The notes: generated by a model from the letters alone, not told the origin. Shown: positions 26,926-36,130, counted from the stretch's first letter. The stretch is 64,000 nt of DNA from Mangrovimonas sp. ST2L15 (GCF_001280515.1 NZ_LBIQ01000030.1:1891451-1955450); one strand, 5' to 3'. Made by a program: numbers and translations.

Positions 26926-27564
26926 CTAATCCAATCTGTTGATGTAGTAATCTTTGTATTTACTCTCGTCAAAAGTAAATAAGCTTTTTGAAATGGGTTG
27001 ATTTGTTTTGAAAGAATTAACGGTAAGGGTTGTTTTTGTTCCATTCTTTCCAATTTCCATCAAATTGTAAATGTGTTTGGTTTGGGCATCAATTCCCAAT
27101 AACACATATTTTATTTCAGATTTAGAATCAATCGGAGTCAATTTTACATATTGAATCTTTCTTCCCTTTACGGTTTGATCGATATCCATTTTATAGGTAT
27201 AGCCATCCTCATAGAAGGTCAACATTTTATTTGGAGTGATGCTGTTTTCGTCATTGGCATCTTGTTTTGAAATGGTAACTTCTTCATCATCAGGGCTGAT
27301 GCTGTATAAAGTCTTACCATCATAAATTCTAGTGGCTCCTAAGATGTTTAATCGGTATTTGTTTCCTTGTAAAACTACATCACCTCGCGTTTCTTGGTTG
27401 ATGTTTTCTGAAAGGTTTTCCAGGGCATATTTAAAATCCAAACTGATGTTCTCATAGCTTTTAGCCTTTTTGGATACTTCATCAAGAAGCGCTTTGGCTT
27501 TACTGTCTTGTGCAAATCCAAGAGTACCAATTAAAAGGGCTAAAATGAGGGTTAAATGTTTCAT
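26926..27564 (-). CDS. lolA: LolA-type outer-membrane lipoprotein carrier
   Basis: 212 residues with signal peptide (LILALLIGTLGFAQDS). The LolA fold is visible: AKALLDEVSKKAKSYENISLDF, GDVVLQGNKYRLNI, YDGKTLYSISPDDEEVTI, TLTVNSFKTNQPISKSLFTF. A periplasmic chaperone that carries lipoproteins to the outer membrane, suiting the many lipoproteins in this window. Located 16 bases after ftsK and 8 bases before the Lpt permease gene in a compact envelope operon. Confidence 0.92.
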   Translation of the reverse strand: MKHLTLILALLIGTLGFAQDSKAKALLDEVSKKAKSYENISLDFKYALENLSENINQETRGDVVLQGNKYRLNILGATRIYDGKTLYSISPDDEEVTISKQDANDENSITPNKMLTFYEDGYTYKMDIDQTVKGRKIQYVKLTPIDSKSEIKYVLLGIDAQTKHIYNLMEIGKNGTKTTLTVNSFKTNQPISKSLFTFDESKYKDYYINRLD

Positions 27565-27580
27565 GTTGTATTGTTTCTCT

Positions 27581-29971
27581 TTAACTATTTTCTTCGTTTA
27601 AAAACTGCTCTAAAGCAATTAAATCAGGAACTAAAACTTGTCTCGCTTTACTTCCTTCAAATCCACCAACGATACCTGCGGCTTCTAGCTGATCGATGAT
27701 TCTACCAGCGCGATTGTACCCCAATTTCAGTTTACGTTGTAACAAGGAGGCTGATCCCTGTTGGGCGGTTACAATGATTTCTGCAGCCTCACGGAATAGG
27801 TCGTCGCGGTCGCCCAAATCTATATCAATACTTGTGCCACTTTCTTCCCCTACATATTCTGGCAGAAGGTAGGCATCAGGGTAGGCTTTTTGTGACCCAA
27901 TAAATTCTGTGATTTGCTCCACTTCCGGAGTATCCACAAAGGCACATTGCAGTCTAATCATATCATTACCCTGGGTATATAACATATCTCCACGACCAAT
28001 AAGTTGGTCTGCTCCCGAGCCATCTAAAATGGTTCTGGAATCTATTTTTGAAGTCACCCTGAATGCTATTCTGGCAGGGAAATTGGCTTTAATGATACCC
28101 GTAATCACATTTACAGAAGGTCTTTGAGTAGCAATAATTAAGTGAATACCAATGGCTCTAGCTAACTGTGCCAAACGGGCTATAGGGGTTTCTACCTCCT
28201 TGCCAGCAGTCATAATTAAATCTGCAAATTCGTCAACCACTAAAACAATGTAAGGTAAGAACCTATGACCATCATTCGGGTTTAGTTTTCTGGCTTTAAA
28301 TTTGGCGTTGTATTCAGCAATATTTCTACAAAGGGCATTTTTTAGTAACTCATAACGGTTATCCATTTCAATACAAAGGGAATTCAATGTATTGATTACC
28401 TTGGTGTTGTCTGTTATGATGGCATCTTCAGAGTCAGGTAGTTTCGCTAGATAATGACGTTCAATTTTATTAAAAAGCGTTAATTCCACCTTTTTAGGGT
28501 CAACCAAAACAAATTTAACCTCTGCCGGATGTTTTTTATACAATAGGGAGGTCAAAACAGCATTTAAACCTACCGATTTTCCTTGACCTGTCGCACCAGC
28601 CATTAACATGTGTGGCATTTTTGCTAAATCAACAACAAAGGTTTCGTTGCTAATTGTTTTTCCAAGAGCAATAGGAAGTTGCATTTCCGATTTTTGGAAC
28701 TTTTGGGATGCAATAACCGATCGCATGGAAACGATGGTTGAGTTTTTATTGGGTACCTCAATACCTATAGTTCCTTTTCCAGGTATTGGGGCAATAATTC
28801 GAATTCCTAATGCTGAAAGAGACAAGGCAATGTCATCTTCCAAGTTTTTGATTTTGGAAATTCGCACTCCCGCTTCGGGAACAATTTCATAAAGCGTTAC
28901 AGTTGGTCCAATTGTAGCCTTAATACTTGAAATGCCAATTTTGTAATTGTTTAGAGTCTCAACGATACGATTCTTGTTTTCCTCTAATTCCTCTTGATTG
29001 ATGGTAATTCCTTCAGATTCATATTTCTTCAATAGATCCAGAGAAGGGAATTGATATTTGCTTAATTCAAGGGTAGGGTCAAATTGCCCAAAATCTTCAA
29101 CTAATTTATTTGCCAAATTGTCCGTCTCGGCTTCTTCCTCTTCATGTTCCTCAACTTCAATAGTTACTTCATTTTCATGAGACTGTGTTTCTTCTTTGAT
29201 GGGCTCAACTTGCTTAAGAACTGGCTCAGGAATTTCTTCCGTTTGTTTTTCTTCCTTGCTTGTTTCTACAGATAAGTCAAAAGCAGATTTAATATCTTCA
29301 GCTTCAGCAGTTAAATCATTATCAATAATCGGGGTGTCCGTATTATTTTCAGAAACCGGGAATTCTTCTTTTATTTCTTTTTTGGCAGAAGTAAATAGGT
29401 TTCCAATAGTTTCGGCAGTAACCCTAAACCTAATGGCTAAATAAATAATAAAGCCAAAAACCAATAGTAGGATTGTGCCAACTTTACCTAAATAATCCTG
29501 TATAAACGTATTCACTTCATATCCAATGGTTCCACCCAAAATATCTATATGACTGGTAAAAAAACCGAGAGCAATAGAGAACCATATCACTAAATAGGTG
29601 CCCCAGAACCAATATTTTTTCAGTTTGGCTTTGTTGGAGTCCAAAACGACATATACTCCGGAGAGAAAAATAAGACCAGCGAAAATAAAGGATGAAACCC
29701 CAAATCCTTTTCTGATGAAAAACTCACTCAACCAAGCGCCAGTTTTACTGGCCCAGTTTTTTGTTTTCACCTCTCTAGAAGCAAATTCAGATAGCGTACT
29801 TTGATCTGCATTCCCGGTAAAGAAATAGGATATAAAGGCAACAAAAAGCAAAATACCCAAAATGATTAAAAAGCTACCAAACACCAATTTTTGCTGACTA
29901 GATAACTTGAAACTAGGCGCTTTAAATTTTGGTTTCGTGGTTGTTTTAGACTTGGTTTTCTTCTTAGCCAT
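27581..29971 (-). CDS. ftsK: DNA translocase FtsK
   Basis: 796 residues. Basic N-terminal tail, four membrane helices (about 28-185), an acidic Glu-rich linker (about 200-285), then the motor: alpha domain, Walker A GATGQGKSVGLN near 457, Walker B VLVVDEFADLI near 577, the RPSVNVITGIIKANFPARIAF motif region, and a C-terminal winged-helix gamma domain (LLQRKLKLGYNRAGRIIDQL). Hexameric septal pump that segregates chromosome ends and activates XerCD at dif. It lies 61 bases after the diacylglycerol kinase gene. Confidence 0.96.
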   Translation of the reverse strand: MAKKKTKSKTTTKPKFKAPSFKLSSQQKLVFGSFLIILGILLFVAFISYFFTGNADQSTLSEFASREVKTKNWASKTGAWLSEFFIRKGFGVSSFIFAGLIFLSGVYVVLDSNKAKLKKYWFWGTYLVIWFSIALGFFTSHIDILGGTIGYEVNTFIQDYLGKVGTILLLVFGFIIYLAIRFRVTAETIGNLFTSAKKEIKEEFPVSENNTDTPIIDNDLTAEAEDIKSAFDLSVETSKEEKQTEEIPEPVLKQVEPIKEETQSHENEVTIEVEEHEEEEAETDNLANKLVEDFGQFDPTLELSKYQFPSLDLLKKYESEGITINQEELEENKNRIVETLNNYKIGISSIKATIGPTVTLYEIVPEAGVRISKIKNLEDDIALSLSALGIRIIAPIPGKGTIGIEVPNKNSTIVSMRSVIASQKFQKSEMQLPIALGKTISNETFVVDLAKMPHMLMAGATGQGKSVGLNAVLTSLLYKKHPAEVKFVLVDPKKVELTLFNKIERHYLAKLPDSEDAIITDNTKVINTLNSLCIEMDNRYELLKNALCRNIAEYNAKFKARKLNPNDGHRFLPYIVLVVDEFADLIMTAGKEVETPIARLAQLARAIGIHLIIATQRPSVNVITGIIKANFPARIAFRVTSKIDSRTILDGSGADQLIGRGDMLYTQGNDMIRLQCAFVDTPEVEQITEFIGSQKAYPDAYLLPEYVGEESGTSIDIDLGDRDDLFREAAEIIVTAQQGSASLLQRKLKLGYNRAGRIIDQLEAAGIVGGFEGSKARQVLVPDLIALEQFLNEENS

Positions 29972-30032
29972 TCATGGGTGCTTATATGGGCAAAAATACA
30001 AATTACTCGGGTTATTCCTAAAGTTAAGAAAT

Positions 30033-30401
30033 TTAAAAAATCTTAGGGAAATATATAAAACAACCAACAATTATAGCTGTAATAGCAAAAATAAAAACAG
30101 CCCCTGCTGCTAAATCTTTTATGAGTCCAATTTTATGGTGAATTTGTGGATGTACAAAATTGGCGATTTCTTCTATGGCGGTATTTATTCCTTCTATGGA
30201 TATGATGATGCCTATAGTTAATGTTTGTATCATCCATTCTGTTGCAGATAAGTCAAATACAAAACCTAAGATGGTCATGATAATGCCAATAAACACTTGA
30301 ATTTGGATACTGGATTCTGTTGTTACCAGAATCCAAGCGCCCTTAAAAGCGTACTTAATACTTTTTAATCTATTTATTAAAAGAGATTCCTTTTTATCCA
30401 T
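30033..30401 (-). CDS. Diacylglycerol kinase family protein (DgkA type)
   Basis: 122 residues, small integral-membrane DgkA fold with three helices. Seen are RLKSIKYAFKGAWIL, the VFDLSATEWMIQTLTIGIIISIEGINTAIEEI motif region (E-x-x-N-T-A-I-E) and a final AAGAVFIFAITAIIVGCFI helix. It phosphorylates diacylglycerol or undecaprenol for lipid recycling; gram-positive-like homologues are undecaprenol kinases, so the substrate is open. First gene of the leftward ftsK-lolA-lpt-rib block. Confidence 0.9.
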   Translation of the reverse strand: MDKKESLLINRLKSIKYAFKGAWILVTTESSIQIQVFIGIIMTILGFVFDLSATEWMIQTLTIGIIISIEGINTAIEEIANFVHPQIHHKIGLIKDLAAGAVFIFAITAIIVGCFIYFPKIF

Positions 30402-30515
30402 TCTTATAAAAATGTACTTCTGAAGGTTTCGATACCTAATGAAATAGTTTTAGGAAGTTAAAAGTAGCAATAAATAAAAGGAAGGGTAAATGCTTTGGTG
30501 TAATATTTCATAAAA

Positions 30516-30545
30516 AAGGCTCCAAAGAATAATCCAAGGAGCCTT
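30516..30545 (-). terminator. Terminator of the peroxiredoxin-thioredoxin-DUF6952 operon
   Basis: AAGGCTCC / GGAGCCTT stem on the minus strand followed by a T run, 35 bases after the DUF6952 stop. Confidence 0.9.
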
Positions 30546-30579
30546 CAAGCATTACTATTAATTAGTAACTAGGGATATA

Positions 30580-30837
30580 TCAATTGTCTATGGAACCCAT
30601 AACACGTTTCATAAACGCATTTAAAGCTTCTTTTTTAGGCGTTCCACTCTTGATCATTTTGTTAACCTCTACAGCTCCATACATATTGGAAATTAATTCT
30701 CCAATAACATCAAGCTCCTCGTCCTTTAGTGATGGGACCTCGGTTAAAGCTTCAAGTGTTTCAATGGTTTCAACAACGTAATCTTCGTCGTTTTCTTCAA
30801 TGAATTGGGTTAAATGTTTAATAACAGGTAATTTCAT
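30580..30837 (-). CDS. DUF6952 family protein
   Basis: 85 residues, acidic and helical, with no membrane segment or cysteine. MKLPVIKHLTQFIEENDEDY, EALTEVPSLKDEELDVIGEL and the closing NAFMKRVMGSI match the small Bacteroidota DUF6952 family, which is regularly found beside a thioredoxin gene. Function unknown. It starts 2 bases after the thioredoxin stop, so translation is probably coupled, and it may be an accessory or regulatory partner of the peroxiredoxin system (inference). Confidence 0.87.
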   Translation of the reverse strand: MKLPVIKHLTQFIEENDEDYVVETIETLEALTEVPSLKDEELDVIGELISNMYGAVEVNKMIKSGTPKKEALNAFMKRVMGSIDN

Positions 30838-30839
30838 AA

Positions 30840-31148
30840 TTATTTCACTTGATCAACCAATTCTTTCAATACTTCAAATTTATTTGTTTGCGTTTGTTCT
30901 ACAAACGTACCATTTTTGAACGTAGCAAACGTAGGTAAATTATCTACAGTAGCCAATTTTCTTGACTCAGGAAATTTTTCTGCATCTGCAATTACAAATG
31001 CCATTGTTTCATTTTCTGTAGCCAATTTTTTAAACTTAGGCTTCATAATTCTACAGTTTCCACACCAAGTGGCAGAATACTGTACAACTACAGTGTCATT
31101 TTGTGAAATGATTTCCTGTAAATTATCTTGATTTAATTCCTGTACCAT
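30840..31148 (-). CDS. Thioredoxin family protein with CGNC active site
   Basis: 102 residues, cytoplasmic thioredoxin fold. The redox motif is WCGNC (Cys29, Cys32) instead of the usual WCGPC, which in related proteins changes redox potential. The cis-Pro is in NLPTFATFKNG. The gene lies between the 2-Cys peroxiredoxin and DUF6952, 2 bases before the latter. The likely role is as electron donor that recycles the adjacent peroxiredoxin (inference from the operon). Confidence 0.9.
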   Translation of the reverse strand: MVQELNQDNLQEIISQNDTVVVQYSATWCGNCRIMKPKFKKLATENETMAFVIADAEKFPESRKLATVDNLPTFATFKNGTFVEQTQTNKFEVLKELVDQVK

Positions 31149-31225
31149 AATTTAAGGGGATTTAACTCCCCAAGTTCATAAATAGGAACTTGGGGAACAA
31201 TTTATTAAAATTAAATGAAGTTTAA

Positions 31226-31864
31226 TTAGTGTGAAGCTAAATAAGAAGCAACACCATCTCTGTTGGCGTTCATAGCATCTTTACCTTCTTCCCAGTTTGC
31301 TGGACAAACCTCACCTTTTTCTTGAACGTGGGTTAAAGCATCTACTAATCTTAGGTATTCACCAACATTTCTACCTAGTGGCATGTTGTTGATGCTCTCA
31401 TGTTGAACAACTCCTTCTTCATCGATGATGTAAGTAGCTCTATAAGTCACATTATCACCTTCAACCGTTACAACTCCAGTTTCTTCGTTGTAAGTTTCGT
31501 TAGTGATATCCAAAATACCTAAAGTAGAAGCAAGGTTTCTGTTAGAATCTGCTAAGATTGGGTAAGTAACACCTTCGATACCACCATTATCTTTAGCCGT
31601 GTTTAACCATGCAAAGTGAACTTCAGGAGTGTCACAAGAAGCACCAATTACAATAGTGTTTCTCTTTTCAAATTCTCCTATAGCTGCTTGGAATGCGTGT
31701 AATTCTGTTGGACAAACAAAGGTAAAGTCCTTTGGATACCAAAACAAAACTACTTTTTTGTTGTTGTTGATAGCTTCTTCAAGAACATTGACTTTGAAAG
31801 TATCGCCCATTTCATTCATGGCGTCAACGTTTAAATTTGGGAATTTTTTTCCTACAAATGACAT
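31226..31864 (-). CDS. Typical 2-Cys peroxiredoxin (AhpC/Prx1 type)
   Basis: 212 residues from the ATG at 31864 (MSFVGKKFPN), chosen over a longer frame whose first 17 residues lie across the promoter. Peroxidatic Cys51 in FTFVCPTELHAF; resolving Cys in GEVCPANW near the C-terminus, both present, plus the conserved Arg in PLGRNVGEYLRLVDAL. It reduces hydrogen peroxide and organic peroxides using thiols, probably supplied by the thioredoxin encoded 77 bases downstream. A palindrome next to its -7 box may bind a peroxide regulator. Confidence 0.94.
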   Translation of the reverse strand: MSFVGKKFPNLNVDAMNEMGDTFKVNVLEEAINNNKKVVLFWYPKDFTFVCPTELHAFQAAIGEFEKRNTIVIGASCDTPEVHFAWLNTAKDNGGIEGVTYPILADSNRNLASTLGILDITNETYNEETGVVTVEGDNVTYRATYIIDEEGVVQHESINNMPLGRNVGEYLRLVDALTHVQEKGEVCPANWEEGKDAMNANRDGVASYLASH

Positions 31865-31902
31865 ATGTATAATGTTTAAGATTTTACAATTAATTTCTAA
31901 TG

Positions 31903-31923
31903 CAAAACTACTCAATCATTGAG
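31903..31923 (-). promoter_or_regulatory. Peroxiredoxin promoter with PerR/Fur-like palindrome
   Basis: Minus-strand TAGTTTTG (31903-31910) matches the -7 consensus TAnnTTTG. It abuts the perfect dyad CTCAAT-C-ATTGAG (31911-31923), whose AATnATT core is that of PerR boxes. No good -33 TTG was found at the ideal spacing. Confidence 0.45.
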
Positions 31924-32076
31924 GGAAATTACTATAACAATTTATTATATATTCTTATTACAAAATAGGTTTCAGATATCGCAATAATAAAGAGGCGGTT
32001 AAATTATTAATAGTTTAATTTTTATCATTAAAAACTATGCAATTTGTAATTAATATGTGAAAGTCTTGATTATTTA

Positions 32077-33564
32077 TTATAGCTTGCCGGTAGCTTGTTT
32101 AATTTTAATTTGGAAACCAGCAAATATCAAAGTCATTATAGGGCTTAACCAGTTAAAAATGGCATAGTAGGCATAATGAGCTACATCTACACCTAGTACA
32201 CTACTTTGGTAGGCGCCGCAAGTATTCCAGGGAACTAAGACAGAGGTTACCGTTCCAGAATCTTCCAAAGTTCTACTTAAGTTTTCAGGGGCTAGACCTT
32301 TGTCATCATAGGCTTTTTTAAACATTTTACCAGGAACGACCAATGCTAAGTATTGATCTGAAGCCGTAGCATTCAGAGCTAAACAGCTTGCTACAGTACT
32401 GGCAAACAACCCGAAAGTTGATGAAGCCAAACTTAGTAATGCTTTACTGATTCTAGCTAAAGCTCCAATAGCATCCATGACGCCTCCAAAAACCATGGCA
32501 CAAATAATTAACCAAATGGTTCCCAGCATGCCTTCCATACCGCTAGAGCTGAATAGATCATTTAATTCGGCACTTGAAGTTTCTACAGATCCTCCAACGG
32601 TAATAGCATTCATAACACCTTTGTATGCTGATTCAAAAGTAAGGCTTTCTGCTCCTGCTAAATGTGTTACAATTTGAGGTTGTGCAATTAAAGCGGTAAT
32701 ACCACCTAATAAAGTTCCTACAAGTAGAGCGATTAAAGGTGGTGTTTTTTTGATAATCATAAATATGACTAAAACTGGGACAACAAACAACCAAGGTGAA
32801 ATATTGAATGCCCCATCAATTGCAGTCAGTTTATCTGTTACATTGGCGGTACCGTGGGTGTCCAAATTCAAACCAATAATGATAAAAACAATGAGAGTAA
32901 TAGTAATAGTTGGAACCGTGGTCAGGGCCATGTATTTTATGTGCTCAAACAACCCAGCTCCAGCCATGGCAGGAGCTAAATTTGTTGTATCACTTAAAGG
33001 AGACATTTTATCTCCAAAATAAGCACCAGATAAAACGGCTCCAGCGGTCATCCCTGCAGAGATACCCAATGTATTCCCAATACCAATTAAGGCTATACCA
33101 ACTGTCGCAGAAGTGGTCCAACTACTTCCCGTGGCTATGGATATAATGGCACAAATAATAACACTGGCAGCCAAAAATATGGTTGGATTTAATATTTGCA
33201 GTCCATAATAAATCATGGAAGGAATAATGCCGCTAATAAGCCAGGTTCCAGCCAAAGCTCCTACCATTAATAAAATGAGTATAGCACCTGATGTCGATTT
33301 TATGTTTTCGGCAACTTCTTCGAGCATTTGCTCATAGGATACTTTATTGAAAAAACCTACTATGGCGGCTACTGCTGCTCCTAATAAAAGAATGAACTGA
33401 TTGCTTCCGCTAAGGGCATCATCACCAAAAACAAAAAAGACATTGTAAAACAACATGGCCACCAAGGCAAATACTGGAATTAAGGCTTCCCATATATTGA
33501 GTTCCTTGTTTTCAACTATATGTTCGTCTTCTGGATGTCTAGGTTTGATGTTTTGGCTTTCCAT
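32077..33564 (-). CDS. nhaC: Na+/H+ antiporter, NhaC family
   Basis: 495 residues with about 11-12 membrane helices. NhaC features: cytoplasmic N-terminus, ATGSSWTTSATVGIALIGIG, GAYFGDKMSPLSDTTNLAPA and the C-terminal LVPWNTCGAYQSSVLGV. It exchanges external protons for internal sodium (or malate/lactate in some relatives), fitting a marine lifestyle. Stands alone between two minus-strand genes, with the terminator of the upstream gene in between. Confidence 0.92.
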   Translation of the reverse strand: MESQNIKPRHPEDEHIVENKELNIWEALIPVFALVAMLFYNVFFVFGDDALSGSNQFILLLGAAVAAIVGFFNKVSYEQMLEEVAENIKSTSGAILILLMVGALAGTWLISGIIPSMIYYGLQILNPTIFLAASVIICAIISIATGSSWTTSATVGIALIGIGNTLGISAGMTAGAVLSGAYFGDKMSPLSDTTNLAPAMAGAGLFEHIKYMALTTVPTITITLIVFIIIGLNLDTHGTANVTDKLTAIDGAFNISPWLFVVPVLVIFMIIKKTPPLIALLVGTLLGGITALIAQPQIVTHLAGAESLTFESAYKGVMNAITVGGSVETSSAELNDLFSSSGMEGMLGTIWLIICAMVFGGVMDAIGALARISKALLSLASSTFGLFASTVASCLALNATASDQYLALVVPGKMFKKAYDDKGLAPENLSRTLEDSGTVTSVLVPWNTCGAYQSSVLGVDVAHYAYYAIFNWLSPIMTLIFAGFQIKIKQATGKL

Positions 33565-33630
33565 TTAGTTATGTTAGAATTTTTGAGTTGTAATGTTACG
33601 ATTTTCAAAAAAGCTATGCAAATTCAAAAA

Positions 33631-33659
33631 AAAACACCCGATTTTAAATCGGGTGTTTT
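33631..33659 (-). terminator. Terminator after the methionine gamma-lyase-like gene
   Basis: AAAACACCCGATTT / AAATCGGGTGTTTT stem followed on the minus strand by a long T run, 25 bases after the stop at 33684. Confidence 0.92.
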
Positions 33660-33683
33660 AAGTTGGTTGTAGTTTGTTGGGTT

Positions 33684-34883
33684 TTATAAAATGTTTAGAT
33701 CGGTCATGCAGGACTTCATTAACGTATAAGTTCTTTCAATATCGGCATCCAATCCTATTGAAAATCGTATCAAACCATCGCTCAATCCCATATCTTTTTG
33801 CTCTTCTTCTGGAATTTCAGAAGAAGTTGATGTTCCAGGAGCAGAGAATAGAGTTTTGTAGAATCCTAAACTAACGGCTAAATACCCTAAATTTTTGGTT
33901 TGCATTAATTCCATTAATTCGTTTGCTTTTTCCAAGGATCCCACATCAACCGTCATCATGCCTCCAAAACCATAAGTTTCGTTCATCATGGATTTAAATA
34001 ACTCATGTGACGGGTGCGACTCTAACCCAGGATAAACGGTTTTTAGACCATCTACTTCAAACTTTTGAGCCAGATACATAGCATTTTTGCTGTGTTGTTG
34101 CATTCTGATATGAAGGGTTCTTAAATTCTTTAAAATGGAAGCGGCTCTAAGGCTGTCCATAGTAGATCCTAATAGCATGCATGCCCCATCATTAACGTTT
34201 CTTAAGTTATCAATAAACTCTTGGGTCCCGCAAACGACACCACCCACAGTATCAGAAGCGCCATTAATGAATTTGGTTAAACTGTGAATTACAATATCTG
34301 CCCCAAGTTTGGCGGGTGAAATGCTAAGCGGGGAAAAGGTATTATCGACAACCAATTTTAATCCGTGCTTTTTAGCCAATTCCGAAAGACCCTTAATATT
34401 AGCAACTTCAAGTAAAGGGTTGCTCACGCTTTCGCAGTAAAGGATTTTTGTGTTGGGTTTGATGGCAGCTTCAACCACATCCAATTTAGTGATGTCCACA
34501 AAAGTGGTCTCTATTTGTAATTTTGGTGTGAAGTTTTTCAAGAATGCATAAGTCCCGCCGTAAATAGTTCTACTGGAAACAACGTGATCTCCAGCTCCAC
34601 AAAGTTGTAGGATTACAGGCGTAATAGCTCCCATGCCAGATGCTGTAACATTGGCAGTCTCTGTTCCCTCCATAGCAGATAAAGCTTCACCTAAATATAG
34701 GTTGGAAGGAGAAGAGTGTCTGGAATAAAGGTAGCATCCATCAGCATTACCTTCAAAGGTATCAAACATGGTTTTGGCCGATAGAAAGGTGTAGGTTGAG
34801 GAGTCTGAGATAGACGGGTTTACACCGCCAAATTCTCCAAAATATTGTAAATCTTGTATGTTGTTTGCAGGTTTAAATGCCAT
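33684..34883 (-). CDS. Cys/Met-metabolism PLP enzyme (methionine gamma-lyase-like)
   Basis: 399 residues of the cystathionine gamma-synthase/lyase fold. Seen are YSRHSSPSNLYLGEALSAMEG, the VVSSRTIYGGTYAF motif, VVDNTFSPL and the PLP lysine in VIHSLTKFINGASDTVGG. Family members act on methionine, homocysteine, cystathionine or O-acyl homoserine; which one cannot be read with certainty. Divergent from an Lrp/AsnC regulator 158 bases away, an arrangement typical for amino-acid catabolism genes, which favours a gamma-lyase. Confidence 0.88.
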   Translation of the reverse strand: MAFKPANNIQDLQYFGEFGGVNPSISDSSTYTFLSAKTMFDTFEGNADGCYLYSRHSSPSNLYLGEALSAMEGTETANVTASGMGAITPVILQLCGAGDHVVSSRTIYGGTYAFLKNFTPKLQIETTFVDITKLDVVEAAIKPNTKILYCESVSNPLLEVANIKGLSELAKKHGLKLVVDNTFSPLSISPAKLGADIVIHSLTKFINGASDTVGGVVCGTQEFIDNLRNVNDGACMLLGSTMDSLRAASILKNLRTLHIRMQQHSKNAMYLAQKFEVDGLKTVYPGLESHPSHELFKSMMNETYGFGGMMTVDVGSLEKANELMELMQTKNLGYLAVSLGFYKTLFSAPGTSTSSEIPEEEQKDMGLSDGLIRFSIGLDADIERTYTLMKSCMTDLNIL

Positions 34884-34945
34884 TGTATATAGTTTTTAAT
34901 TAGTCAAAATTCATAAAATGAAGACTAAAAATCAATGTATATGAT

Positions 34946-34962
34946 GTTATTTAGAAAATAAC
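34946..34962. promoter_or_regulatory. Candidate Lrp/AsnC operator
   Basis: Perfect dyad GTTATTT-AGA-AAATAAC in the intergenic region shared by the divergent lyase and Lrp genes. Its size and AT-rich centre fit Lrp/AsnC-type sites; binding is inference. Confidence 0.45.
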
Positions 34963-35041
34963 ACTATATTTAATGTGTATTGTAGATATTTTATTTAAAG
35001 TACATAGCTACCAAATGATTTATTAGAAAAATTTTCAAAAC

Positions 35042-35500
35042 ATGGAATTTGACAAAATTGATAGGGAATTATTGAAATTGCTTCAGGAAGATTGTAAATT
35101 AACAAACAAACAATTGTCCTTGAAATTAAACCTGTCGGTTACGGCAGTTTATGAACGCATTAAAAAGTTAGAAAAAAATGAGGTCATCAAAAAGTATGTG
35201 GCCTTGGTTAATAAAGAAAAAATTAATAAATCTTTTGTTGCCTTTTGCCACATCAAACTCACTCAGCATTCACACGATTTTGTAGTTGATTTTGAAAAGA
35301 ATGTAGCGACTTTACAAGAGGTGGTGGAGTGTTTTCATATTAGTGGAGATTATGATTATCTGTTAAAAGTGGTGGTGGCTGATATGGCTGAGTTTAGAGA
35401 GTTCATGGTCGATAAACTGACATCCATCAAACATATAGGAAGCACCCACAGTATGTTTGTTATCAATGAAGTGAAGCATACTACGGCTGTAAATATTTAA
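35042..35500 (+). CDS. Lrp/AsnC family transcriptional regulator
   Basis: 152 residues. N-terminal winged HTH (DRELLKLLQEDCKLTNKQLS then LNLSVTAVYERIKKLEKNEVI) and C-terminal RAM/ACT-like ligand domain (VVECFHISGDYDYLLKVVVADMAEF). It senses amino acids and binds DNA as a multimer. Divergent to the methionine gamma-lyase-like gene, its likely target, with a dyad in between. The next gene (CPBP protease) starts 3 bases after its stop and is likely co-transcribed. Confidence 0.94.
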   Translation: MEFDKIDRELLKLLQEDCKLTNKQLSLKLNLSVTAVYERIKKLEKNEVIKKYVALVNKEKINKSFVAFCHIKLTQHSHDFVVDFEKNVATLQEVVECFHISGDYDYLLKVVVADMAEFREFMVDKLTSIKHIGSTHSMFVINEVKHTTAVNI

Positions 35501-35503
35501 ATT

Positions 35504-36130
35504 ATGAAAGAAAAAACCTTTAGGCTCATCGAGTTTTTTATTCTGTTTGTGATTTTTCCAGTAAGCTTTGCCATGGATTATCCGGTTGCAATAAAGGTGA
35601 GTTTGGGTGTTTTAGGTTTTTTATATGTGTTGTGGGTGATGATTAAACTTGAAGGAGTAACTTTCTTTATTCAAAAGGAAATTCATTGGGGTGTTTTTAT
35701 AAAGCGTACTCTTGTTAAGTTTTTTGTCCTTGCCGTATTTACAATCTTATTTGTGCTTCTAACCGATAGAGAGCGTTTATTTACTTTTATGATGGAAAAA
35801 CCACTATACTGGTTTTTGTTCACTTTGGTTTATATCCTTTTCTCGGTATATCCTCAGGAGCTTTTATATCGAACGTTTTTCTTTAAAAGGTATTCTGATT
35901 TTTTCAAGAGTGAAGCCCTCCTGATTTTTATGAATTCCATTCTATTTTCTTTGGCTCATTTATTCTTTAGAAATACCATGGTTCATGTCCTTACTTTTAT
36001 TGGTGGAGTCATCTTTGCGCTGACTTACCAAAGAACCAAATCCACTTTATTGGTCTCGATTGAGCATGCCTTGTATGGTAGTTGGTTATTTATGGTTGGA
36101 ATGGGAGGTATGTTAGGATTTCCTACCTAA
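35504..36130 (+). CDS. CPBP family intramembrane protease-like protein
   Basis: 208 residues, about six hydrophobic helices. The CPBP motifs are QELLYRTFFFKRY (a QExxxR variant of the usual EExxxR; the second Glu and the Arg are kept), FSLAHLFFRN with the metal-ligand His, and IEHALYG in the last motif. Family members include Rce1-like and bacteriocin-immunity proteases. The Gln in place of the first Glu could lower activity. Probably co-transcribed with lrp (3-base gap); no substrate suggested. Confidence 0.85.
   Translation: MKEKTFRLIEFFILFVIFPVSFAMDYPVAIKVSLGVLGFLYVLWVMIKLEGVTFFIQKEIHWGVFIKRTLVKFFVLAVFTILFVLLTDRERLFTFMMEKPLYWFLFTLVYILFSVYPQELLYRTFFFKRYSDFFKSEALLIFMNSILFSLAHLFFRNTMVHVLTFIGGVIFALTYQRTKSTLLVSIEHALYGSWLFMVGMGGMLGFPT

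Noticed and set aside
31226..31915. Longer start for the peroxiredoxin
   Set aside because: The extra 17 residues cover the -7 box and leader; family members start at MSFVGKKFPN.
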